From Candidatus Accumulibacter cognatus (GTDB lineage: Bacteria > Pseudomonadota > Gammaproteobacteria > Burkholderiales > Rhodocyclaceae): a stretch of DNA of 64,000 nt. Under the pieces are notes generated by a model. The model had not been told where the DNA came from. It ran no database searches and saw only the letters and a list, made by a program, of their open reading frames with translations. The stretch is taken from positions 5,066,748 to 5,130,747 of the forward strand of contig CP058708.1 in NCBI GenBank assembly GCA_013414765.1, in the 5' to 3' direction. The translations under genes and the position numbers were made by a program. Below are positions 27,260 to 37,000 of the stretch, in pieces (positions within the stretch are counted from its first letter, which is position 1; each line of letters starts with the position of its first letter).

Positions 27260-29532
27260 GCGAATCAGGCTCCGATTCTCGGCTACCCAGCGATCTGCCA
27301 CCGCAGACTCTTGAGCTGGCCATCGCCGGCATGAGCTGCGCGGCCTGCTCGGCACGGCTGGAAAAAATGCTCAACCGTCTGCCGGGGGTAGACGCAGTGG
27401 TCAATCTGGCGACCGAGCAAGCGACGGTTCGTTACCTTCCCAGCGTCGTAGCACCAGCGCTATTGATCGCCACTGTCAAGCGCGCCGGCTTCACAGGCCG
27501 GTTGGCCGATGATCGTTCTCAGGCGGAAGAAAAGGCAAGAAAACGCGCCAGCGAGCAGGCCGAATTGCGTCGTTTATGGATCTCGGCCGCACTGACGCTG
27601 CCGCTGGCCGCGCAAATGCTAAGCATGTTCGATTCTGACGTTCACGCCCACCAGGATTTCCTGCCCCGCTGGCTGCAACTGCTGCTGGCGACACCGGTAC
27701 AATTCTGGATCGGCTGGCGTTTTTACGATAGCGCCTGGAAAGCCCTGCGCGCTGGCGGCGCCAATATGGACGTGCTGGTCGCGCTCGGTACCAGCATGGC
27801 TTACGGCTTCAGCCTGGTCGTCACCCTGTCGCTTGCTACAGACCTGCATGTTTACTTCGAGGCCTCGGCGGCAGTGATCACGCTGGTGCTGCTCGGCAAG
27901 CTGCTCGAGGCACGCGCCAAGGCAAAGACCAGCGAGGCCATCGAGGCGCTGATCCGCCTGCAACCGAGAATGGCCCGTGTCGAACGCGACGGACAACTGC
28001 TCGACATCGACGCCGCTCTGCTGGTACCAGGGGACATCTTCATTGTCCGTCCCGGCGAAAGCCTGCCGGTAGACGGCGAGGTGATCGACGGTTCGTCGAA
28101 CGTCAATGAAGCCATGCTCACCGGTGAAAGCATGCCGCTGGCCAAGCGCCGCGGCGACCGCGTCTTTGCCGCCACCACCAACGGCGAGGGAATGCTGCGT
28201 TGCCGGGCCACCAGCGTTGGCGAGCACACCCTGCTCGCCGGAATCATTCGCATGGTGGCCGAAGCGCAGGGGTCGAAAGCGCCGGTGCAGAGACTCGCTG
28301 ACCGGGTTTCGGCAATATTCGTACCGGTCGTCTGCGCCATCGCCTTGCTTACCTTGATCGCCTGGTGGGCTTATTCCGGCGTTTTCAGCAGCGCGTTGGT
28401 CAATGCCGTGGCGGTGCTGGTGATTGCCTGTCCCTGCGCCCTCGGACTGGCCACGCCGACGGCGATCATGGTCGCCAGCGGTCAGGGCGCCGCAGCCGGC
28501 ATCCTGGTCAGGAATGCCGAAGCGCTCGAGCGCGCCGAGAAGGTCAGCATACTGGCAATCGACAAGACCGGGACCCTGACGCGAGGCGAACCGGTCGTCA
28601 CCGATCTCGTCCCTTTGTCGACGTCTGCCGAGGAAGCGCTGGCGCTGGCTGCTGGCCTGGAACAGGGATCGGAACATCCGCTGGGGCGGGCAATCCTGCA
28701 GCACGCTCAGGCCGCCGGGACGATCTTGCCGGAACTTGACGAGTTTCGGGCGATTCCCGGTCGTGGCGTCGAAGGCCGGGTCGCCGGGCGCTGGCTGCGG
28801 CTGGCTGCGCCGGACAGCTGCCATGGCCTGGCTTTGCCCGAGGATCTGATCAACACTCTGCAACGGACCGGCAAGACCGTCGTGGTCCTGACTGAGCAGC
28901 GCAGCACCCCATGTGCCGGGGACGATGGCTCCCTGGCCCTAGCGCTCCTGGCCATCGCCGACCCGCTCCGCGAGACCTCGCGTGCCGCCGTGGCTCGCCT
29001 CCATGGCATGGGAATCCGCGTCGTGATGCTGACCGGTGACCATCCTGGAACCGCCACGGCGATTGCCCAGGAGACCGGTATCGATGATTTCCAGGCCGGC
29101 ATCCTGCCCGCGGACAAAGCGGCAGCGGTCAATGCGCTGAAGACCGGCAAGGCTGTGGTGGCGATGGTCGGCGACGGGATCAACGACGCACCGGCGCTGG
29201 CGGCTGCCGACGTCAGCTTCGCCATTGGCGCAGGTTCCGATGCAGCCATCGCGGCAGCCGACGTGACGCTGGTGCGCAGCGATCTCAACGGAATCGCCGA
29301 CGCCATCCTGCTTTCGCGTGCGACGCTACGGAAAATCAGGCAAAATCTGTTCTGCGCATTCATTTACAATGTGCTTGGCATTCCCCTGGCGGCGCTGGGA
29401 ATGCTCAGTCCGGTGATCGCAGGCGCCGCGATGGCAATGAGTTCGGTCTCTGTGGTGTCCAACTCGCTGCTCCTCAAACGCTGGCACGCCGGAGACAGGC
29501 CCGGGGCCGGACTCTCTAATCGGAAGGTCTGA
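27256..29532 (+). CDS. copA: copper-translocating P1B-type ATPase (CopA type)
   Basis: 758 residues from the ATG at 27256, overlapping the preceding stop. It has one N-terminal metal-binding domain ([13 protein letters not shown], Cys 28 and 31), then [17 protein letters not shown] with the CPC ion site, [23 protein letters not shown] (HP motif) and [18 protein letters not shown]. The C-terminal helices contain the MSS-type [15 protein letters not shown]. It exports Cu(I) from the cytoplasm. It differs from the FixI-class pump at 6787-9243, so the window encodes both the detoxifying and the oxidase-supplying copper ATPase. Confidence 0.94.
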   Translation: MSESGSDSRLPSDLPPQTLELAIAGMSCAACSARLEKMLNRLPGVDAVVNLATEQATVRYLPSVVAPALLIATVKRAGFTGRLADDRSQAEEKARKRASEQAELRRLWISAALTLPLAAQMLSMFDSDVHAHQDFLPRWLQLLLATPVQFWIGWRFYDSAWKALRAGGANMDVLVALGTSMAYGFSLVVTLSLATDLHVYFEASAAVITLVLLGKLLEARAKAKTSEAIEALIRLQPRMARVERDGQLLDIDAALLVPGDIFIVRPGESLPVDGEVIDGSSNVNEAMLTGESMPLAKRRGDRVFAATTNGEGMLRCRATSVGEHTLLAGIIRMVAEAQGSKAPVQRLADRVSAIFVPVVCAIALLTLIAWWAYSGVFSSALVNAVAVLVIACPCALGLATPTAIMVASGQGAAAGILVRNAEALERAEKVSILAIDKTGTLTRGEPVVTDLVPLSTSAEEALALAAGLEQGSEHPLGRAILQHAQAAGTILPELDEFRAIPGRGVEGRVAGRWLRLAAPDSCHGLALPEDLINTLQRTGKTVVVLTEQRSTPCAGDDGSLALALLAIADPLRETSRAAVARLHGMGIRVVMLTGDHPGTATAIAQETGIDDFQAGILPADKAAAVNALKTGKAVVAMVGDGINDAPALAAADVSFAIGAGSDAAIAAADVTLVRSDLNGIADAILLSRATLRKIRQNLFCAFIYNVLGIPLAALGMLSPVIAGAAMAMSSVSVVSNSLLLKRWHAGDRPGAGLSNRKV

Positions 29533-29738
29533 TGGAAAAAATCGTGATTGCGGTAGCCGGAATGAGTTGCCAGGGTTGCGTGCAGAGTGTCACCGCAGCC
29601 CTCCAGGCGCTGCCCGGTGTCGAGCAGGTAGAGGTATCCCTCGCTTCTGGGCAAGCCAGCATCGCCTGTGACCCAGCGCTGGTAAGCGCCGCGGAGTTGC
29701 GGCAGGTGGTCGAAGAAGCGGGATTTGACGCTAGTTAA
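29532..29738 (+). CDS. copZ: CopZ-like copper chaperone (HMA domain)
   Basis: 68 residues forming a single ferredoxin-like metal-binding domain with GMSCQGCVQSVTAALQAL; the CxxC follows the first strand as in CopZ/Atx1. It begins on the A of the copA stop (1-nt overlap), so the two are coupled. It likely carries Cu(I) to the ATPase. Confidence 0.88.
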   Translation: MEKIVIAVAGMSCQGCVQSVTAALQALPGVEQVEVSLASGQASIACDPALVSAAELRQVVEEAGFDAS

Positions 29739-29745
29739 TGGGAAA

Positions 29746-29767
29746 GTCACTTCAGCGACTCATGAAT
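29746..29767 (-). repeat. short copy of the intergenic repeat border
   Basis: The reverse complement reads TTCATGAGTCGCTGAAGTGA, matching the end of copy A (TTCATGAGTCGCTGATGCGA, 26546-26565) at 18 of 20 positions. It lies between copZ and selD; the rest of this gap shows no gene. Confidence 0.6.
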
Positions 29768-29836
29768 GTTTTCGCGTAGAGATGGTCTTCGCCATCGCCT
29801 GCGACACCGCACATCCGCCCTGCGTGGTCAAGAAAA

Positions 29837-30949
29837 ATGTCCAGAAAAAAAACCGGAACCAACGAAGCTGCTGCACCGCAAGTCCCCTCGACCGCAGCGC
29901 TCAGACTGACGCAGTTCTCGCACGGCGGCGGTTGCGGATGCAAGATCGCTCCCGGCGTACTCGAACAGATCCTCGCCAAGACCTCGTCAGCGATCGTGCC
30001 TCGGCAATTGCTGGTGGGTATCGAAACCAGCGATGACGCTGCCGTCTATCAACTCAGCGCCGAGCAGGCGCTGGTGGCGACCACCGACTTTTTCATGCCG
30101 ATCGTCGATGATCCTTTCGACTTTGGCTGCATCGCCGCGACCAACGCACTCTCCGATGTCTATGCGATGGGAGGCGTGCCGCTGTTGGCCCTGGCAATCG
30201 TCGGCATGCCGGTCAACAAGCTGCCGCTGGCCACCATCAAACGAATCCTCGAAGGCGGTGAATCCATCTGTACCAGGGCGGGCATTCCAATTGCCGGCGG
30301 ACATACCATCGACTCTGTCGAGCCGATTTACGGCCTGGTTGCCATTGGTCTGGTGCATCCGGACAACCTCAAACGCAATTCCGGCGCCCGCCCTGGCGAC
30401 CAGCTGATTCTAGGCAAGGCACTCGGGGTGGGCTTCTTCAGCGCGGCGCTGAAGAAAGGACTGTTGTCGCACGCCTGCTACACCGCGATGATCGCCGAAA
30501 CGACACAGCTCAACACGCCGGGTCGTGCACTCGCCTGCCTGTCCGGTGTGCACGCGATGACCGACGTCACCGGTTTTGGCCTGCTCGGCCACCTGGTCGA
30601 AATCTGCAAGGCCTCGGGCGTTGCGGCAAAGATCGATTTCACGGCCCTGCCCTTGTTGCCGAATGCGCTCGGTTACGCAGCAAAAGGCTGTATCACCGGC
30701 GCTTCCGGGCGCAACTGGGTGAGCTATGGCGAGCACGTCAGTCTCCAGAAGAAATCATTCAGCGACCCCGAACAGGCACTGCTGACCGACCCGCAGACCA
30801 GTGGTGGCCTGCTGGTCGCCTGTGCGCCCGAAGTGGTCACCGAAGTCCTGGCGATTTTCCTGCAGGAGGGATTCGACCACGCCACGGTGATTGGAGAAAT
30901 CTGCGAAGGCAAGCCGCAGGTATCCGTGCTCAAGAGCCAAGCCGGCTGA
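29837..30949 (+). CDS. selD: selenide, water dikinase (cysteine form)
   Basis: 370 residues. The catalytic region reads FSHGGGCGCKIAPG, with Cys (TGC) where some SelD proteins have selenocysteine. ATP-site segments TSDDAAVY, TTDFFMPIVDDPFDFG and GGHTIDSVEPIYGL are present, and DVTGFGLLGHL lies in the C-terminal half. SelD makes selenophosphate for selenocysteine and/or 2-selenouridine tRNA. No selA, selB or mnmH is in the window, so the downstream use cannot be told from here. Confidence 0.95.
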   Translation: MSRKKTGTNEAAAPQVPSTAALRLTQFSHGGGCGCKIAPGVLEQILAKTSSAIVPRQLLVGIETSDDAAVYQLSAEQALVATTDFFMPIVDDPFDFGCIAATNALSDVYAMGGVPLLALAIVGMPVNKLPLATIKRILEGGESICTRAGIPIAGGHTIDSVEPIYGLVAIGLVHPDNLKRNSGARPGDQLILGKALGVGFFSAALKKGLLSHACYTAMIAETTQLNTPGRALACLSGVHAMTDVTGFGLLGHLVEICKASGVAAKIDFTALPLLPNALGYAAKGCITGASGRNWVSYGEHVSLQKKSFSDPEQALLTDPQTSGGLLVACAPEVVTEVLAIFLQEGFDHATVIGEICEGKPQVSVLKSQAG

Positions 30950-30977
30950 AAAAATGGGGACACCTTGCAGTGTCCCC
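30947..30977 (-). terminator. rho-independent terminator of the giant adhesin gene
   Basis: Read on the minus strand, an 8-bp stem GGGGACAC/GTGTCCCC with a 6-nt loop is followed by ATTTTTTC. It lies 117 nt past the adhesin stop and abuts the selD stop; on the + strand the T-tract is missing, so it mainly serves the minus strand. Confidence 0.75.
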
Positions 30978-31056
30978 CCTTGCAACCCATCGACTTCAGC
31001 CGAAGGAAAAACGCCCGCGGTATTCTCCCGCGCTTGTCTCCGCTTGAAGGCAGCTA

Positions 31057-31081
31057 GCCAGCGCGATGGCTGCGCGCTGGC
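31057..31081. other. strong 9-bp hairpin between adhesin stop and terminator
   Basis: GCCAGCGCG and CGCGCTGGC flank a 7-nt loop. There is no T-tract, so it is not a typical terminator; it might stabilise the 3' end of the long adhesin mRNA (inference). Confidence 0.5.
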
Positions 31082-31093
31082 AGCTTGCAGCGC

Positions 31094-34000
31094 CTATGAG
31101 AACAACCACCCCGCGTCGACCGGCGTTTGGCCACCATTTGCGTTCAGCAATTCGGCGATCCCGGTCAGCGTGACGCCAGCAGCGGCAGCGTCCTGAGCCG
31201 CCACGCTGAAGTACACGTCGGTCATGTCCACCGTCTGCCCATCGGACATCGTGGCACTGCTGCGCTCGAGGTGCACGTTGCCCTGACGGTCCAGGAACGG
31301 CAGCTCGGTGTAGGCGGTGGCAAGCTCGCTCACACCGGCCTCGGCGAGTGTCATCAGTTCACCGTCGTCGGTCTGGTGGTTGCCGTTGGCGTCCCGCCAG
31401 ATCCTCAGATCAGCAAAGGCTGCGTCGGCAGCATTGACCAGACCATCGCCATTGCTGTCGTATTCTGCGAGCTGTGCAAAACCCGCCCCCTTGGCTGTGC
31501 CGCCGAACAGTTCGCTGATGCTGTCGACCTTGCCATTGCCGTTCTTGTCGACCGCCAGGAAACCGTCGCCACCCGAGAGCCACCCCGAAGCGACCGCACC
31601 GCCATTGCCGAAAAGGTCGAAACTGCCACCTGAATCGGCGCGGCTGACGGTCTGGATACCATTGCCGTCGAGGTCGATGGCGATCGGCGTGATGCCGGCG
31701 TCACGGGTCAGGTCATTCTGGCCGGAAACCAACGTAAATGCGCTGGTCTTGGTGACATTGGTGGTGGCTATGGCGTCACCGGCGACGTCGGAGTCGATTG
31801 AGTCATTGCTCCCCGTGTCCTTGACCGCCCACTTCCAGTTGCTCATGTTGTTCCACTGCCCGTAGTTATAGTGCTGGACATTGGTCTTGTCGAACTGAAG
31901 GACGTAGGTGCCTGGATCGAGGTTGCTGAACAGGTAGTTACCGCTGCTATTGGTGGTGGTCGTGGCCAGTACCGTGGTGCCGGCGGCATTCATCAGTTTG
32001 ACGGTGATGCCTTTGATACCGGGTTCGCTGGCATCCTGGACATTGTCGTGATCCATGTCATCCCAGACCTTGTCGCCAACCGAAGCCTTCCGGTAGAGGC
32101 CCGCATCCCAGCTCAGGTCGTTTTCACCGCTGATCAGTGTCGTGAGAACAGTCTTGCCAGTTGTCGAATCGATATCGGAGTCGGTCGCATCATTTCCGCC
32201 CTGATCCTTCGGCGAAACGTAATAACCCGTCGGCGCGACAACCTGTACCTTGTAGTCACCCGGAGTGAGGTTGCTGAATAGGTAATTGCCGCTGGCATTG
32301 GTGGTGGTCGTAGCGACGGTGCCATCCGACGAGTTGAGCAACTTGACGGTCACCCCACTGATCCCGTTTTCGCCCGTATCTTGAACCCCGTTGGCGTTGA
32401 GATCCTCCCAGACGCGGTCGCCGAGCGAGGCCAGAATGGGTTGCGCAGCCGGATTCTTGTAATGGCTGAGGTCGGAGTCGGAAGTAGCGCCCGGAGCCGT
32501 CACTGTCGCCTTGTTCTCATAAACGCCCGGGGAGGATTGCCGAACCGTCAGATTCTCGATCTTGAACCGATCCTCCGGCGTGGTATCGCCCGTCCAGCCG
32601 GAAATCACCAGCACGTTGCCGGATACATTGCCCGCGTTCAGGTCGGCCAGTCGGGTCGAGCTGAGGTCGGTCAGATTGACCTCGGTGAATCCCAACGCGG
32701 TGAGATCGGCGTCACTGAGCATCGTGTCATGGTTGTTGAACGGGTCGCTGCGCGTGCCGATCCACACCGACATGTCGCTATCGCCGACGACATAGCCCAG
32801 GAAGGCCGAATCGACGACCACATTCTGATTGAACTCGAACAGCACGTAGTTGTCCCGCCCGCCCAGGTTGTCCACCGTATGCGTGTCGCCACTGCCGCTC
32901 TCGCTGCTGTCGGTCACGCCAAGTCCGCCACCGTAGCTGCCGAGGTAGGCTTGCGCCCAAGTGCCGGTGCTTTGATCGCGGCTGAAGGCGCTGGTCTTGA
33001 CCGACAGGGCACCGGAGGTGAAGGTGCGAACGTTGCCGTCGCTCCCGTCCGTAGCGCTGCTGCCCGAAAAGTCGAAGGTGGTCGCGGCGCCCGCAGCCGT
33101 AAGGTTCTGGACAGTGCCGGTCGCCTTGTATAGCCAAGCCTCGCCCGGGTCCAGCAGATTGTTGGTATTGGTGTCACCCGATTGATAGGTGATCTTGCCG
33201 TTGGCCACCGAGAGGTCGTCCGCTGTGTTCCCGGTCGTGCCGTTGTCGTCGACAATCGCCACATCATTTTTCGCAAACGCCACGTTGCCCGTATTGGTCA
33301 CCTTGTAGGTCCAGGTGACGCTCGAACCGGGTGTCAGGACCGGCACCCCCGCGCCATTGGCAGCATCCTCGTTGTCGTAGTCGGGAGCAGTCGCATTGCT
33401 GTTGCTCGGCCCGTTGGTGGTCTTCTCGATGTCGATCTTCGGCGTTGGGGTCGGCACAACCGGATTCTTGTAATGGCTGAGGTCGGAGTCGGAAGTAGCG
33501 CCCGGAGCCGTCACTGTCGCCTTGTTCTCATAAACACCCGAGACCGGCTGGACCGTCAGATTCTCGATCTTGAACCGATCCTCCGGCGTGGTATCGCCCG
33601 TCCAGCCGGAAATCACCAGCACGTTGCCGGATACATTGCCCGCGTTCAGGTCGGCCAGTCGGGTCGAGCTGAGGTCGGTCAGATTGACCTCGGTGAATCC
33701 CAACGCGGTGAGATCGGCGTCACTGAGCATCGTGTCATGGTTGTTGAACGGGTCGCTGCGCGTGCCGATCCACACCGACATGTCGCTATCGCCGACGACA
33801 TAGCCCAGGAAGGCCGAATCGACGACCACATTCTGATTGAACTCGAACAGCACGTAGTTGTCCCGCCCGCCCAGGTTGTCCACCGTATGCGTGTCGCCAC
33901 TGCCGCTCTCGCTGCTGTCGGTCACGCCAAGTCCGCCACCGTAGCTGCCGAGGTAGGCTTGCGCCCAAGTGCCGGTGCTTTGATCGCGGCTGAAGGCGCT

Positions 34001-37000
34001 GGTCTTGACCGACAGGGCACCGGAGGTGAAGGTGCGAACGTTGCCGTCGCTCCCGTCCGTAGCGCTGCTGCCCGAAAAGTCGAAGGTGGTCGCGGCGCCC
34101 GCAGCCGTAAGGTTCTGGACAGTGCCGGTCGCCTTGTATAGCCAAGCCTCGCCCGGGTCCAGCAGATTGTTGGTATTGGTGTCACCCGATTGATAGGTGA
34201 TCTTGCCGTTGGCCACCGAGAGGTCGTCCGCTGTGTTCCCGGTCGTGCCGTTGTCGTCGACAATCGCCACATCATTTTTCGCAAACGCCACGTTGCCCGT
34301 ATTGGTCACCTTGTAGGTCCAGGTGACGCTCGAACCGGGTGTCAGGACCGGCACCCCCGCGCCATTGGCAGCATCCTCGTTGTCGTAGTCGGGAGCAGTC
34401 GCATTGCTGTTGCTCGGCCCGTTGGTGGTCTTCTCGATGTCGATCTTCGGTGTCACCAGGATCACGCCCGCATCGAGCGTCGGGTTGTGTTCGCCCGAGC
34501 CCAGCGTGACGATCTGCGTCTTGCCGGTCGTGGTGTCGGCGTCGGAGTCGGAGGCGTCGTTGCCGACATTCTGACCGGTGAACACGGTGCCGGCCGGGGC
34601 GGCAAACTGCACCTGGTATTCCACGCCCGGCTTCAGGCCCGTGAATTGATAGAAACCATCCGTGCCGGTGGTGGTGGTCGCCGTGGTGTTGTCGCCCGCC
34701 GTGGCGATCAGGCCGTCGGCCCCGCCGCCGATCAGGGTCACGGTCTTGCCGCTGATGCCGGTCGCGCCGTCGTCCTGCTGGCCGTTGGCGTTGCTGTCGA
34801 GCCACAGCCGGTCGCCCAGGCTGGCGGGAACATAGACGCCCGCATCGAGCGTCGGGTTGTGTTCGCCCGAGCCCAGCGTGACGATCTGCGTCTTGCCGGT
34901 CGTGGTGTCGGCGTCGGAGTCGGAGGCGTCATTGCCGACGTTCTGGCTGGTGAACAGATAGCCCGCCGGTAGGTCGCTGAACTGCACCTGATATTCGACG
35001 CCCGGTGTCAGGCCCGTGAATTCGTAGAAACCATCCGTGCCGGTGGTGGTGGTCGCCGTGGTGTTGTCGCCCGCCGTGGCGATCAGGCCGTCGGTCCCGC
35101 CGCCGATCAGGGTCACGGTCTTGCCGCTGATGCCGGTCGCGCCGTCGTCCTGCTGGCCGTTGGCGTTGCTGTCGAGCCACAGCCGGTCGCCCAGGCTGGC
35201 GGGAGGAATCACCACGCCCGCGTCCAGCGTCGGGTTGTGTTCGCCCGGCGCCAGCGTGACGATCTGCGTCTTGCCGGTCGTGGTGTCGGCGTCGGAGTCG
35301 GAGGCGTCATTGCCGACGTTCTGGCTGGTGAACAGATAGCCCGCCGGTAGGTCGCTGAACTGCACCTGATATTCGACGCCCGGTGTCAGGCCCGTGAATT
35401 CGTAGAAACCGTCGGTGCCGGTGGTGGTGGTCGCCGTGGTGTCGCCCACACCGTTGATCAGCCCGTCGGCCCCGCCGCCGATCAGGGTCACGGTCTGGCC
35501 GCTGATGCCGGTCGCGCCGTCGTCCTGCTGGCCGTTGGCGTTGCTGTCGAGCCACAGCCGGTCGCCCAGGCTGGCGGGAGGAATCACCACGCCCGCATCC
35601 AGCGTCGGGTTGTGTTCGCCCGGCGCCAGCGTGACGATCTGCGTCTTGCCGGTCGTGGTGTCGGCGTCGGAGTCGGAGGCGTCATTGCCGACGTTCTGGC
35701 TGGTGAACAGATAGCCCGCCGGTAGGTCGCTGAACTGCACCTGATATTCGACGCCCGGTGTCAGGCCCGTGAATTCGTAGAAACCGTCGGTGCCGGTGGT
35801 GGTGGTCGCCGTGGTGTCGCCCACACCGTTGATCAGCCCGTCGGCCCCGCCGCCGATCAGGGTCACGGTCTGGCCGCTGATGCCGGTCGCGCCGTCGTCC
35901 TGCTGGCCGTTGGCGTTGCTGTCGAGCCACAGCCGGTCGCCCAGGCTGGCGGGAGGAATCACCACGCCCGCATCCAGCGTCGGGTTGTGTTCGCCCGGCG
36001 CCAGCGTGACGATCTGCGTCTTGCCGGTCGTGGTGTCGGCGTCGGAGTCGGAGGCGTCATTGCCGACGTTCTGGCTGGTGAACAGATAGCCCGCCGGTAG
36101 GTCGCTGAACTGCACCTGATATTCGACGCCCGGTGTCAGGCCCGTGAATTCGTAGAAACCATCCGTGCCGGTGGTGGTGGTCGCCGTGGTGTTGTCGCCC
36201 GCCGTGGCGATCAGGCCGTCGGTCCCGCCGCCGATCAGGGTCACGGTCTTGCCGCTGATGCCGGTCGCGCCGTCGTCCTGCTGGCCGTTGGCGTTGCTGT
36301 CGAGCCACAGCCGGTCGCCCAGGCTGGCGGGAGGAATCACGACGCCCGCATCCAGCGTCGGGTTGTGTTCGCCCGGCGCCAGCGTGACGATCTGCGTCTT
36401 GCCGGTCGTGGTGTCGGCGTCGGAGTCGGAGGCGTCATTGCCGACGTTCTGGCTGGTGAACAGATAGCCCGCCGGTAGGTCGCTGAACTGCACCTGATAT
36501 TCGACGCCCGGTGTCAGGCCCGTGAATTCATAGAAACCATCCGTGCCGGTGGTGGTGGTCGCCGTGGTGTTGTCGCCCGCCGTGGCGATCAGGCCGTCGG
36601 TCCCGCCGCCGATCAGGGTCACGGTCTTGCCGCTGATGCCGGTCGCGCCGTCGTCCTGCTGGCCGTTGGCGTTGCTGTCGAGCCACAGCCGGTCGCCCAG
36701 GCTGGCGGGAGGAATCACGACGCCCGCATCCAGCGTCGGGTTGTGTTCGCCCGGCGCCAGCGTGACGATCTGCGTCTTGCCGGTCGTGGTGTCGGCGTCG
36801 GAGTCGGAGGCGTCATTGCCGACGTTCTGGCTGGTGAACAGATAGCCCGCCGGTAGGTCGCTGAACTGCACCTGATATTCGACGCCCGGTGTCAGGCCCG
36901 TGAATTCATAGAAACCATCCGTGCCGGTGGTGGTGGTCGCCGTGGTGTTGTCGCCCGCCGTGGCGATCAGGCCGTCGGTCCCGCCGCCGATCAGGGTCAC

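Noticed and set aside
29930-29950. Possible selenocysteine codon in selD.
   Set aside because: The catalytic position is encoded by TGC, and no in-frame TGA is present in the gene.
32381-34972. Long open frames on the + strand opposite the adhesin repeats (up to about 319 codons, repeated with the same period).
   Set aside because: They mirror the repeat structure and codon bias of the minus-strand gene, have no ribosome sites or recognisable domains, and are antisense shadows.
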